Shown one piece after another: positions 1 to 11,395 of a stretch of 64,000 bases of DNA. The stretch comes from Umbelopsis ramanniana AG. Its lineage: Eukaryota > Mucoromycota > Umbelopsidomycetes > Umbelopsidales > Umbelopsidaceae. Both the position numbers and the translations under genes were made by a program. The DNA lies in contig NW_026252114.1 in NCBI RefSeq assembly GCF_025399195.1, forward strand, positions 218,532 through 282,531, written 5' to 3'. The notes under the pieces are model-generated. The model had not been told where the DNA came from. It ran no database searches and saw nothing but the letters and a program-made list of their open reading frames with translations. Positions within the stretch are counted from its first letter, which is position 1. Every line of letters begins with the position of its first letter.

Positions 1-1335
1 AGATGGGTGCCGCATTGATTCATATGCCGGTGGATAGTGTGAAGGTGGTGGATATGGTGCGCCACGATAACGGTCATCTCTATAGCGAGGTTCATCGTCT
101 GGATAGCGTTCGTGTGCATCGCGATTGAAATCATGAGGACGTCGAGGTGGTGGGTATCCGCTAGGCGAAGACTGTCGTGACCGCTTGGGTGTTTCGTCGT
201 CAAAAACTTCGCCGTCTTCATGATTAATAGATGATCGTCCTTCGCCGCCAGCAGCTATATCATCGATGTAATGAAATTGAAATCAGTCGGATGTTACAGC
301 AAAAAATCGAACATTAACAAAAAGCAAACACTCCATACCAAAGGGTCGTGACATTGCGCTATCCTGCTTCTCGCCAATGGCCATTTTGAGTGGTTGTGTG
401 CCATGCTTTGCAAAAGATGCACCGAGTTCAGCAGCAGCTGCTTTCAACTTTGTGCCTATAATATCCGAAGTCGTTAGCTGTTGTTCACGATTACATTCTC
501 ATTGCTCACAGGAAAGTTGCTAACCATCGGGATCAAATTCGACTTTAACATAGCTACCGGCGCCTATTTTTCTACCGTTTCCTTTCTCCACAGCAGATCG
601 TGCAGCTGCATGACTAGCTTCACGAGTAGGTCCAGTAAATGTCACAGCGGCTAGGCCAAGTGACCCGCCAGTCACTGGGGACTTCTCAATGTCGACCTTC
701 TCTACTTCGCCATATATCGAGAAATACGTGACAATTTGAGCTTCGGTCGTGAGAGGCGAAAGATGTGATATGAGAACGGATGTGGGTGGAGCAGGACCTT
801 TCGAATTTTCATCGTACTAGATGGAGACTGTTAATACAATTCAAACAAGAATTCCTACGGTACCTCCGACTTCACCTACCTCGAATTGAACTGGTATTAA
901 GGTAGGTACCCACTTTTGTCTACCCTTTGAAGTTTGTTTACCATATCCTAGTACACTTATACGTGGATCTGATGGATGAATTGGGATTTCCTAAGAAATA
1001 GTAGGATGATGAGTTGCTTGCCATGGTGAATAAAAGGGAATCATACACAAGTTGCCAGATATGGTAGGCTAAGATTGTGACTCAAAGCCATGGCATTTGA
1101 GAATTAATTCCATTCAAAGGTAGTGAAATAGCTTACTCCGGGTTTGACGTCGCCATTGAAACGGTAGATAACTTGATTGCCACTTTTTGGTTTCGCACGA
1201 TCTAACTCTGGATCGTATATTGCAATGTAGTCGCGGAGCTTCGATTGATTTTCAGAACGAGGAGTGGTCAGTTCTTCAGGACGGTCGCCATTTCTGCCCT
1301 GTGATGCTTCGCTCGACTTGGAAATGTCTTCAGGC
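1..1335 (-). CDS. set1: Set1-like histone H3K4 methyltransferase, N-terminal part (partial)
   Basis: Minus-strand, multi-exon gene that leaves the window at base 1. The first confident exon (1335 downwards) carries the Set1 entry motif IYDPELD...NQVIYRFNGDVKPG. A later exon (about 815-540) encodes the Set1-type RRM: SVLISHLSPLTTEAQIVTYF, then SIYGEVEKVDIEKSP and TGGSLG. Next comes an Ala/Lys linker (about 460-340), then a low-complexity Arg/Pro/Tyr/Asp stretch (254-1). In known Set1 proteins this region binds RNA and COMPASS partners, while the catalytic SET domain is at the C-terminus, here outside the window. Introns are short; one acceptor (TATAG) ends at 255. The true start was not found. 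An exon boundary at 1335 is preceded by a branch-point-like TACTAAC, so at least one 5' exon should lie in 1400-2000. Family call is good; exon limits are approximate. Confidence 0.8.
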
Positions 1336-2038
1336 CTATTATAAGTTGCAATAATGGTTAGTAATGAGAGCTTGAACAACAGTAATCCTGGTTACACTAG
1401 TCAATGGTGGCCAATTAGAGAGAAATATCTATGGCAAATAGTGACCGATATGATGTCTGCAAGTCTGGAAGACAGGCCATTTAATGCATACCATTTGAAA
1501 TCCATGAAGGACGAGAAAGAATTTCTCAAAGGGATCTCGAGTAAAGAATTAGGCTGTCTTCGGTTTGACGCTCCAAGAAATTGACGGCGAAAATCTGGTA
1601 AAAATGAGGTTGAGCAATCTCCCGAGCGAAAAAATGTTGCTGACGTCATTTGTGAAATTCGAATTTCATGAAAGAAGTTCAACCATTTGGCAGATGTCAA
1701 ATTCAGTGTGTGGCTGCTGTAGTTCGACGATGCTTTCCTTAAACCAACAAGTTATGCCTTTGTTTCAGCATTCTATCTTGATGCTGTATTTTTTGTTTCT
1801 GTACATTAATAGTATAAACAACCATCAATTATTATAATGGAAACGATGAATGGAAACATTTTCATTATCTAGGTAACCTCTATCGCATTCTATGACATGG
1901 AGTTCCCGTTACAGTGTAGAACAAGATTATATATAATCTTTATTAAAGCGGTTCAATTTGAATATGTACAAAGTATACGGTGGTATACAAATTTCACCGA
2001 GGATTGCTCTTAATAAAGCCAGTTCTTTTGAGATGCAT
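1336..2038. other. Intergenic/5' region between Set1-like gene and exchanger
   Basis: About 700 bases holding the missing 5' exon(s) and promoter of the Set1-like gene (both neighbours are on the minus strand) and the 3' UTR of the exchanger. Short open frames on both strands overlap each other and have no recognisable domain. Nothing else could be supported. Confidence 0.4.
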
Positions 2039-5000
2039 TTACTCTTTCTGTACTTCCATAAAAATACTGAAAGAAGTTGTGATTATGTATATACCGATCC
2101 ACATCATCCCAATCCACTTATCAATTCTGTAATGATTAAAGTAAGTGACCACAATGGCGGTCATTAAGACAAGTAATAAACCAATAGAAGATATTATGAT
2201 AGTAGGGGCAAGTTCCAGCTCATAGGTTTCTCCAGTAACCCATACTCGATAAGTCGCAGCACATCCAAGACCTAGTACCAAGTCTGTAATTCGAGATCTG
2301 ATTAGCTTCTGAGTACAGGAAAGGTACTAACATGCAATTAAATCCTTACTCAGCAAGGGACCTGCATAGCACGCACTAATCGCCATGTTAGGAAGACCCA
2401 TCTATAGAATGCATGCCACTTTAGTATGACAAGACAAATAAAACTTGTAGCATCTCCAGTAAAATGCTTTTACCTTTGCCATTGATATGTTGGCAACTAG
2501 ATCGCCAAGGCTGTTGCCCTATAGAGATCAAAACATCAGAATGCATTGGAAATTTGGTGAATAAAGGGAACAAGCGACGTACCATTGCAAACACTGTCAG
2601 TCCCAGGATTGCCCCACTAATATCTAAAATGAGACCAAGAGCCTGAAAATTTGGTCAGTTGAAAATCACAAACAAAGACCATAAACATTTAGACAACAAT
2701 ACCTGTAGAAGGCCAACCACCTCATTTGCAACAGTATAAATCCAGTTGAGTGAAACAACAAACCCAGCAAATGCCAGAGAATTGATCCACGGTGGAGCAC
2801 TATGGCTTTTGGTAGACGCATTCACTGTGAGAGCTAAGCAAACGCCAACCATGACTCCGTACATGATATCGTTAAGAGCTACGACGTCGTTAACTAAGTA
2901 ACGAAAGCATTAGTTAGATTGTCTGTCATCTTCCATTAGTAGGCAGATACGGGTCTATAACACTTACTATACAGTGACAATGAAACAAATGTCGGGGCGC
3001 ATATTGACTGTAGAACAACCTGCCACTTTAACCACTTCTGATCTACAGTTTCCTCGAAGGGGTCGTCTAGTTCATTGACATCCTCCATGAATTCATTGGC
3101 ATCTACACCAAGCGTATCTGAGCTCTGATCGTCATCTGTCTTTACTGATATTACCATATCATCGACTCGCAATGTGTCATCCTCGACCACAGGTAACGTG
3201 ATTTCCAATAGAAAGACGATTGGAATGGCCAGAATCGAGCTAGCAATATTTGTGATCGACTTTGTATTCCAATTTTGCATTGTTGGAAATAGTGTTCGCC
3301 AAACTTCAGACAAGATCTCGCAGAATCCTTGATGCCTTTTCTCAAATGAGCGCCAGCAAAAAATGATTTTCTTGGCACATTTCGTGTTCGCCAGGAAGCT
3401 TGAGCGCTCTTCTTGAGCTGTTATCTCAGACATTACTGAACGTATGGAAGGTGAACTGCGCGTGGACATAGCTGATGCTGAACGACTTGTGGCGGGTGGG
3501 CGAGCAGAATATCCAGGTGCCAGATTATCAGTAGAAATTTGAAGTCCAAGTGACGGAGAGTGAGGAGGACTAGCATGTAGCAAATTGCCATCCTCTGTTC
3601 TGTGCGGAGGTGTTAGACCGTATGTGGGCGAGTCGATGAGGTGGTTGCTGTGGGACGTGAATTGAGTTGGTGGGGAGCTTTTTTGATGATGTGATGTCAA
3701 TCGATTGGCAGAACCAAAGTAGTCTTCCGCTACCCCTATACTTTCCTCTGACGAAGGCGACAGGTTATGCTCTTGTGACGAAATGACCATATCAGCAAGA
3801 TCCGACGGCCGCTTATGCTTATTAGCTCGTTTTTGGGCAGACGACTGAGATGTCTGTGATTCCAGATCGGAAGGCGATGTTGCACTTCGTACTGGAAACA
3901 TATAGCTTGGCATGGATTGATTGCGTCGGTGCCTGCTTTCCAACAAATCGTTCTTGAGTTGCATATTTGCATGCTGAGCAGCATTTAAAGCATTGCGAAA
4001 CTCGATGGCACCAAAAATGGATGGTCGAATACCGACACGGGGCGTTAAAGGTGGACGATATGATTTGGAGGAGACGGGTGCATGTAAACCATCGGATGTA
4101 GGAAGGTTATTGGTATCGATACGCAGAGATATTCTACGCATCATTTTCGGTGATACTGGTCTTATAATGTGGCCAAGGTGGCCAACGTGTTCTCTGGCTT
4201 CTTCCTCCTCGCTGTCATCCACATCTTCTTGGTCGTGAGGTGGTTCAAACACAACAACCTTGGGTGCTTTTCTTATTTGAACTGTTGTGGCTAAAGGTGG
4301 TATTTGAGAGATATCTTCATATTAGGAATAGAAGGGTAAGGTGATAGACAATGGACGGCCATCACTTACGGATGATAGAATCTTTCGAGATTAAGGGTGT
4401 ATTTTCTGTAGCGACGAGTGGGCTGACTGGTGCCTCATCAGCCGGTTGAATAACAACCTTGGGTCTGCGCCTGTTTTTCCACCATATTGAGCCCACAACT
4501 ACTACAACATACAATGCGTAGTATAAGATCAAGCCGACTGCTTCATAGAGATATATCTTTTGGTCATAAACAATCCAACCCACGATGGCGACGGCTCCTG
4601 TAAAAAAAGTGACATCCCGAAGGATCACCACACGTTTTGCTCGAAATGGTTGGATTATTGCCATTCCGCCAGCAACCACTGTCACAATAAAGAAGGCGGC
4701 TCCAACGAGCTCACCAACTGCCAGCGATCCTGATCCAGAGTTTAGAGCGCTACGAAAAGGTTAGAACCCATGGCGACGATTGATCTGCACAAACATTCAT
4801 CCAATACCTGAAGGTGGTAAACAAATCTGGGCTTGCATTTCCGAATGCTAAGAACGTGACTCCAGCCTAAAAATAATAGGTTAAGCCAAATGACTTCCAG
4901 TATTCTAATGAAACTATTTTGCCAACATACCAAGCTCTCCGATAAATGCAATGAGGAGGCGATCGTCTGCAGATTGGGGCCTGCGTTCCAAATTAGTAAA

Positions 5001-5473
5001 TTAAAGTGCAAATTGAAAGAAAGAAATGTGAAGATAACTTACAGAAGAAATCCGAAGCTACTACACCGATTGCGGCAAACAAGTATGCGAGAAAGGAAAA
5101 CTGCGTGTAATGTATGAAATTAGTGCCAAGCTCGTTTTCATTTTCACTGACCAATGGTGAAACAATGACGCCGTACCAGAGCAATTAGAATAAGCGGTTT
5201 ATAGGGCCCAGAACAATAGTACAAGGTCAGGTAATCGACTATTCCAGTGCTGTATTCTTGGCAATTCTGTTTAACAAAGCTGCATTGATCCGGATGGTTG
5301 TATATATGCTCACACTTTCAAGGACGAGACAGTGTCAAAAAGTGCAGTTCAACATAGTATGAATTCGTCAAGACGCTTACCGGAATTGGAGTGTCCGAAT
5401 CAAATGGTGCTTGGTACGCATGGACATAAGAGATTAGAAGAATGAGCAAAATTACTCGAGGTGATAATAACAT
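2039..5473 (-). CDS. CCX/NCLX-type cation (Ca2+) exchanger
   Basis: Membrane antiporter of the Ca2+/cation exchanger superfamily (human NCLX, yeast Ecm27 type), expected to exchange Ca2+ for monovalent cations in an endomembrane. The start at 5473 gives a signal peptide (MLLSPRVILLILLISYVHA). It is followed by the cysteine-bearing lumenal segment DQCSFVKQNC...YLTLYYC and helices with VVASDFFC and PNLQTIASSL. Alpha-1 repeat is AGVTFLAFGNASPDLFTTF. Alpha-2 is GLTVFAMGNSLGDLVANISM followed by MGLPNMAISACYAGPLL. Both keep the acidic Asp of GNASPD and GNSLGD. Between the two helix bundles lies a roughly 400-residue Ser/Pro/Asp-rich cytoplasmic loop (about 4250-3000) that looks disordered and regulatory. 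Around nine short introns; estimated protein about 900 residues. Divergent from the PSD gene. Ion selectivity cannot be read from sequence. Confidence 0.9.
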
Positions 5474-5902
5474 GAAAGAGGAGATCTGTGAGGAAGATCA
5501 GTTGGTTCCCATCCATGGAACAAGTGGATTTCGTTTTGGCGGCACTGCTCCATAATGATATGATGGGTAATCGGAATTTGAAAACCAAAAATTAAAGGAC
5601 AGCCGGTCAATCCTCTGGGTAGGAGCTTACTACAATGGTTTCGCTCTACTTTATAAACAAGCACAACTTAAAACTTGCTTAACGAAAGTAACTTTTGGTA
5701 TACAAAAGCACATATTAAAAAAGTAAAAAATCCGAAGCTGATAGTATCGAACAATCCTATGATTGCATTCAAGGCGCTTTCCTGGCGCTTTCCAATTCGG
5801 TCATTCCATTCAATAACATGACGTCGGCGTTTTCTACTTTACATTTTTTCGGTGGTGTTCCTGGTTGCGGTAACCAGAAATACTCTTTTGCTACAGACCG
5901 TA
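5474..5902. other. Shared upstream region, exchanger / PSD2
   Basis: About 430 bases between two divergent start codons. It contains AT-rich stretches but no element I can name with confidence. An alternative upstream ATG for the PSD2-like gene lies at about 5818 but does not splice in frame with the C2 domain using visible GT-AG sites. Confidence 0.4.
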
Positions 5903-8900
5903 ATGCTAAAGAGTAGCTCCTGCAAGGAAGTCATTTTGAGATGCTCGGTCATCCAAGCTCGAAATGTTCTTGCTAAAGATAGCGTACGACTCTTTCCCTT
6001 CTTTGTAACAGTTGTATGCTTACCTTGTTCAATAACACTACCCGCCTTTTTTTTTCTCAACTATAGAATGGACTTTCTGACCCATATGCGGTCGTAACCA
6101 ACGGAACAGAGTCCCACACTTCTCAAGTTCACCCCAAAACGTTGAACCCGGAGTGGAATTTCTCTTGTGACCTTACTCTTACTTCGAATTCTTCTCGAGT
6201 TTCAGTTGTGCTTTGGGACAAGGATCAATTTAAAAGCGACTTTCTCGGGCAAATCTCAATTTCTTTGGCCGATCTCTTCAAGCCAGGTCAAAAAGTCGGG
6301 TTTAATGAAGAAGGCAATGAGGTATGTGTATAATCCACTGTCACCTTGGATCTCTGTATTTGCTCGCTCGCTAAGACAATGCATACAGCCCATATGGTAT
6401 GATTTGCTTGATCGAGAGACCTATCGAACCAGGATTCTGAGGCGCACGAAGAATACTCCACAAAAATCCGAACCAACATCAAATGGGCAAGTGCTTGTTA
6501 AATTTGGTATCATCGAAGAATACGGCTCTGCTGCGCCTGATGATTGGACTCATCTTTGGGAAGAGTTTTTAAGCGCCGCATTGAACGATCGCAAAATCAA
6601 CGCAGCAGACACACTGAGTGTGGCTGACAAGGACAGCAGTGAAAAACAAACAGCTGCAGCCAAGAAATCGCTGTTGCAGAAATACAAGAACACTTCCGAT
6701 GATTCAATTGACACCAGTGCCATCAAGTTTCACGGCGCAGATTTAATGGGAGTGATGTATATCGAAGTTACCAGTGCTAGTGACTTACCGCCAGAAAGAA
6801 ATGGTAAGCGTTCATGTGATTCGCACGAAACGCCAACCGTGTTAGTGCAAACTGTGAAGCGACCATATCCCTGACGTACTAATAATATTATTTCTTTCGC
6901 CATCCATCCATTTAGTTCTACACACTGGGTTTGATATGGATCCTTTTGTATTGGTTACCTTCGGACGTTCAACTTTCCGAACTAAGGCCATTCGCCATTC
7001 TTTGAACCCGACTTGGAACGAGAAACTGTTTTTCCATATTAATGAAAATGACATCAATTATAAGCTTAAGTTCTCGATCTATGATAAAGACAAGGTGTCT
7101 GGTAACGACTATGTGGCTGGCCAAGAGATTTCTATCATTGACATTATCAACAAGTCAATCGAATCTGGAAAGCTATCTCTTCAGTCTACCAAGCCTGGGT
7201 CGGAACCCAGGCAACAAGACGGCGGAGATGAGCACATTCATCTGACCTTGGGACGAGCTAGCACCGAGACTTCTGCTAAAAATATCGAATCGGATATGGA
7301 CCTGCATACCATTGACCTAAAACTGAACAACGAAGAGAAATGGGAAGGACGTCACCAGCCAACCTTGACTTTCCGAGCAAAATATGTTCCTTACGAACAA
7401 GTTCGACGTCTCTTTTGGTTAACATTGACCAAGACCTACGATAGTGATAACAATGGTCGTATGAGTCGTATGGAAGTCCAAACCATGCTGGAAAGCTTGG
7501 GTAGTACCATTTCGGATTCCACTTTGGAGTCATTCTGGGCTTACTTCCACAAAACCGAGGATCAAGAGCTGGAATTTGACGAGTTGATCGACAGACTTGA
7601 AGATCATATTGTGCATAACGATCTTCGCCGTCTAGACTCAAAGAGTTCTCGTCAGGCGCCTTCAGAGACTAATCAGGAACCTGGTGTCGCTAAGAACGTG
7701 TCGAACTTTTTGGATCCAGCCCGTTACTATCAATACGATGAAGAGATTGGATCTGACAGCGTGACCGATGAGTCTGACAGTGATGGACTCTTATATACTG
7801 GCGATGGTCTCACGATGTCAAAGCATGATCACGATGAGCCTTTGAATGAAGCTCACGGTATTCAGTATAGTTTACACGATTCAAATGAACCACTCAACGT
7901 CAAGGACGGACAAGATGTGAAACCTCAGGACGGGATCGATGTTCAAGACGGAAGAATCGAAAAAGTTATCCACGTTCGAGAGTGTCCTATCTGCCATCGT
8001 CCAAACATGAATAAGCGATCGCAAATGGATATCATTACCCACATTGCAACTTGCGCTGCGGATGACTGGACTACTGTCGACAAATTTGTCATGGGCAATT
8101 TTATTACTGAAGCATATGCACAAAGAAAGTAAGTACAAACTCTTCGGCATAGGAAAAGTACAGGTTGGGATTTTTAACTTACACACCATCGTTGTCAAGG
8201 TGGTTTGTCAAAATGATTAGCAAAGTAGGATATGGACGCTATTCCGTTGGATCGGTAAGTTTTTTTTTTTTTAAAATGATTCTAAATGCATTCAAATACG
8301 CGTGGCTACGAAATGGCTTACAATGTCCCGATTTAGGATAACGCCAATATCCTGGTTCAAGACAGATTGACCGGACAGATTATCGAAGAGAAGATGGCCG
8401 TGTACGTACGTCTAGGAATGCGATTGCTGTATCGTGGAAGCAAAAATGCAGTGCATAGCAAGCGTGCACAAAAAATTCTGCAGAACATGAGTATAAAGCA
8501 AGGCAAGCGCTTTGATGCTCCTGAATCAGCTGCAGACATTCCTGCTTTCATCCAGTTCCACAAACTTGACATGGGAGAAGTGCTTGATCCTGTGGATTCC
8601 TTCAAAACGTTTAACGAGTTCTTTTACCGCAAGCTTAAAGTTGACGCCAGACCGTGCGACAAGCCGGAAGACCCAAAGATTGCAGTCAGTGCAGCTGACT
8701 GCCGCATGATGACCTTTGCAACCATCGATGACGCCACCAAGCTTTGGATAAAGGGCCAAGAGTTCTCAGTTGGTAAATTATTGGGAGACGAGGAACTTGG
8801 TAAAACATACACCGGAGGTGCTTTGGCCATTTTCCGTTTGGCACCTCAGGATTACCATAGGTAAGATGATTTGTTTGGATGAACAGGCCACGCTACACAC

Positions 8901-9318
8901 ACAGAAAATGCTAATCTTCAAGTGACACAGATTTCATTCTCCTGTTGATGGTGTTGTCAGCGAACCTAGGCACATTAGTGGGCAGTATTATACTGTCAAT
9001 CCCATGGCAATCCGTACCACATTGGATGTTTATGGTGAGAATGTCCGATCGATTTTGACCATCGATTCGCCTGAATTTGGCAAAGTAGCTGTAGCATGCA
9101 TTGGAGCCATGATGGTGGGATCCATCGGTATCACAGCCAAGCCTGGGTCAACTATAAAGAGAACGGACGAATTAGGCTATTTCGCATTTGGTGGTAGTAC
9201 TCTCGTCGTGGTCTGGCCTCCTGGTAAAATTGAATTTGACAAGGATCTCCTTCAGAACGCACAAGAGCGCCTTGAGACCCTTACAAGAGTGGGTCAGCAT
9301 ATTGGCAAGGCACCGTAG
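5903..9318 (+). CDS. C2-domain phosphatidylserine decarboxylase (PSD2/Psd3 type)
   Basis: Converts phosphatidylserine to phosphatidylethanolamine at endosome/Golgi-type membranes. Order of domains: C2 domain 1 (about 5930-6320, VIQARNVLAKD then NGLSDPYAVV); linker; C2 domain 2 (about 6750-7190, IEVTSASDLPPE, FDMDPFVLVTFG); EF-hand-like region (TYDSDNNGRMSRMEVQ); a small Cys/His cluster (CPICHRPN...HIATC); then the decarboxylase domain. The catalytic part keeps DYHRFHSPVDG and the self-cleavage motif FGGSTLVV near 9190, where Ser becomes the pyruvoyl group. The GGST form instead of LGST is usual for type II enzymes. Six introns can be placed with GT-AG borders; one falls between DYHR and FHSP. 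About 975 residues. Start is the ATG at 5903 directly before the first C2 strand; a longer N-terminus is possible. Confidence 0.93.
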
Positions 9319-10110
9319 GTCCACCCCGCAATGCGTATATATAATATATATTTTTTATTGGTACCACCATGGTGATATCAGTTACCCGTCCTAATCAAAT
9401 AAAAAGTCATGACCCAGGGACAATAAAAAATCTTGACACACTACTTGTGATAAAAGCTCACTTAACCTTGTTGACGGTTTATGGCAATTTGTGGCGAAGG
9501 ATCTTTTCACTCAACCTTCCTGATTTCATGTGACAAGAACAAGGGCTATATTTGTGGAACTTTGTGGGAGGGTTTTTTTGGGTGAATTTATAAACAGCTT
9601 CTGAAGAGTAAGCCAAACGTTAATCAAATAGTGAATGTGCTTGACAAGGCACGTAGGAGAATAGATTATATAATTCGATTGGAAACTCAACAATAGCATG
9701 TGGGAATTGATAAGGGGGAGGTCAGCTGAAGTGTCAGTAATTGGGAAAAAAAGGTAGAAAAAATATACTGCTGAAGCGTGGAGATACAGCGAAAGAGGAG
9801 GGAGACAAACGACGAGGTAAGAAAAGAAAAAATGGGGTTTTTTGAAAGGAGAGTGAGGGTGAGAAGTAATATTATACAACAAAACGTGACAGTTTGGAAG
9901 CTTTGAGGGAACAAGCAAAGGGAAGGTAGAACATGGGGATTGAACTGGAATGGGAACATAAGGATGAAGAAAGACGAAAAAGAGATTTTCTATACAAGTA
10001 TAACACGCCTTGCAGACCATATGTGCATCGTAAACGAAATAATACAACACGATTGCGTATTGAGTGAGTAGTGCAGGGCGGTATGAAGGGGAGTAGGTTG
10101 GTTGAATCAT
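9319..10110. other. Convergent intergenic region, purine-rich on plus strand
   Basis: Lies between the ends of PSD2 and the homeobox gene. From about 9720 to 9990 the plus strand is strongly purine-biased (runs of GGAGAG, GAAAAA, GAGGGAGA). This makes a 194-codon open frame on the other strand rich in F, L, S, P and Y. I read this as 3' UTR of the homeobox gene, not as a protein. Confidence 0.5.
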
Positions 10111-11395
10111 TCATTCCCAAGGGCGAAAGCTTCTTGGTTTGGCTTGCTCATCCTGTTTTTCTTCTTCCTCAACCTCTTCAGTCACACTTCCCCAAGCGTC
10201 ATTACCACTTTTGCTGCGAACAGATCGTAGTTCTGCACGGCTCAAAGGTGGGAGTACCATTTGTTCGCTTGCTCGTCGCTTACGCTTCTCCTCACTCTTC
10301 TGTACATACTCTGCGGCTGATGCTAATAAATCGATGGCCGAATGGTCGGAGTAGGCTGGGGTGGGTGGCAAAGAATATGAGTGTGAGTGCGATCTGCGAT
10401 GATACGGTGAAGAGGATGTACTAATTGGATTCAAGGCAGGTGGGGTGGCCAATGTGGCAGGGTATGGACCTTGGTGGGTGGGAGTTTGTGGTGCTGAAAT
10501 GGAGCCTGAATTTCTACGACTATCAAAATAAGCGGCTTGATGGGCTGAAGCTGGAGTAGGGTTGAGCGATAAGTTAAACATATCAGAAGTTGGTGAATAT
10601 AAAGGTGTAGCATATCGACGATCATGTTCACTAGTAGCACCACCATCCTGGGAACCCAATTTAATAGGAGGAGGAATAGAAAGATGCTTTGAGCCAGACC
10701 GATGGTCTCCAGCAGGTGCGCCGGAAATACTTCTAGACGATTCAAGTTCCGGATAAGCTGAAGTTCTTCTTGCAGCCTTTACACTATATTCGGTCGCATT
10801 ATGAAGTTGTGGAGGCTGATCATCCAATCTGGAGAAAGTGGGAACAAATTGATATTTTGGGTTGCTTCCATTTATACCAGGTGTTAGAGGCGAGTGTTGG
10901 AACCGATGTTGCGACTGTGCGTTTTCAGCGTTCATAGCATTCAGTCTGGCACGATTGACCTTAGCACGACGATTTTGGAACCAAACCTATGTGTCACACA
11001 CACCCCAACGGCACGCAAAGCGACAAGAAAAAAATAAGAAGATTGAAATACGACTTTGGTCAGTAAACCCACACACCAACCTGTACTTCTCGATTCGTCA
11101 TATTGAGTTGATTTGCCAGCTTTTCCCGGACTTCAAAGCTGGGCGTATCAGTCTTCTCAAATAATGCTAAAAGATCCACCAGTTGCTCTGGGGTGATACG
11201 CTTTCGCTTGGCTTTCTTGGCTGGTTGGTCATCCAGCTTAGAGTCTTGCTCAGCAAAGGATGACCTTGGCGGAGCAGAATAACGGCGAGACGACGCTGAA
11301 GCAGGAGGCTTTAGAGATGACGCTGCGGAATCTTGGTCTTGAGAAGGTGGATTGAGTAAAGATGAGATAGATTTCCGGTTGTCATTGGCTGACAT
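10111..11395 (-). CDS. Homeobox transcription factor
   Basis: DNA-binding protein with a canonical 60-residue homeodomain at about residues 62-118: KRKRITPEQLVDLLALFEKT, then SFEVREKLANQLNMTNREVQ and the recognition helix VWFQNRRAKVNRAR. One intron (about 10988-11080) splits the recognition helix between REVQ and VWFQ; its donor is GTTGGT and its acceptor CATAG. Start is the ATG at 11395 (MSANDNRKS). The rest is Ser/Pro/His-rich and probably disordered, with a possible short coiled segment near the C-terminus (AAEYVQKSEEKRKRR) and an acidic VTEEVEEEEKQDEQ tail. About 385 residues. The WFQNRRAK signature and FEKTDTPS loop resemble fungal homeobox regulators of the Pah1/HtfA type. Target genes unknown. 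A long pyrimidine-rich 5' leader lies upstream (11396-11600). Confidence 0.93.

Noticed and set aside
5818-5902. Earlier ATG for the PSD2-like gene
   Set aside because: Its frame hits a stop, and no visible GT-AG pair joins it in frame to the first C2 strand.
9526-10110. 194-codon minus-strand open frame after the homeobox gene
   Set aside because: Overlaps the homeobox stop and comes from a pyrimidine-rich strand; composition is F/L/S/P/Y only, with no domain. Read as 3' UTR.
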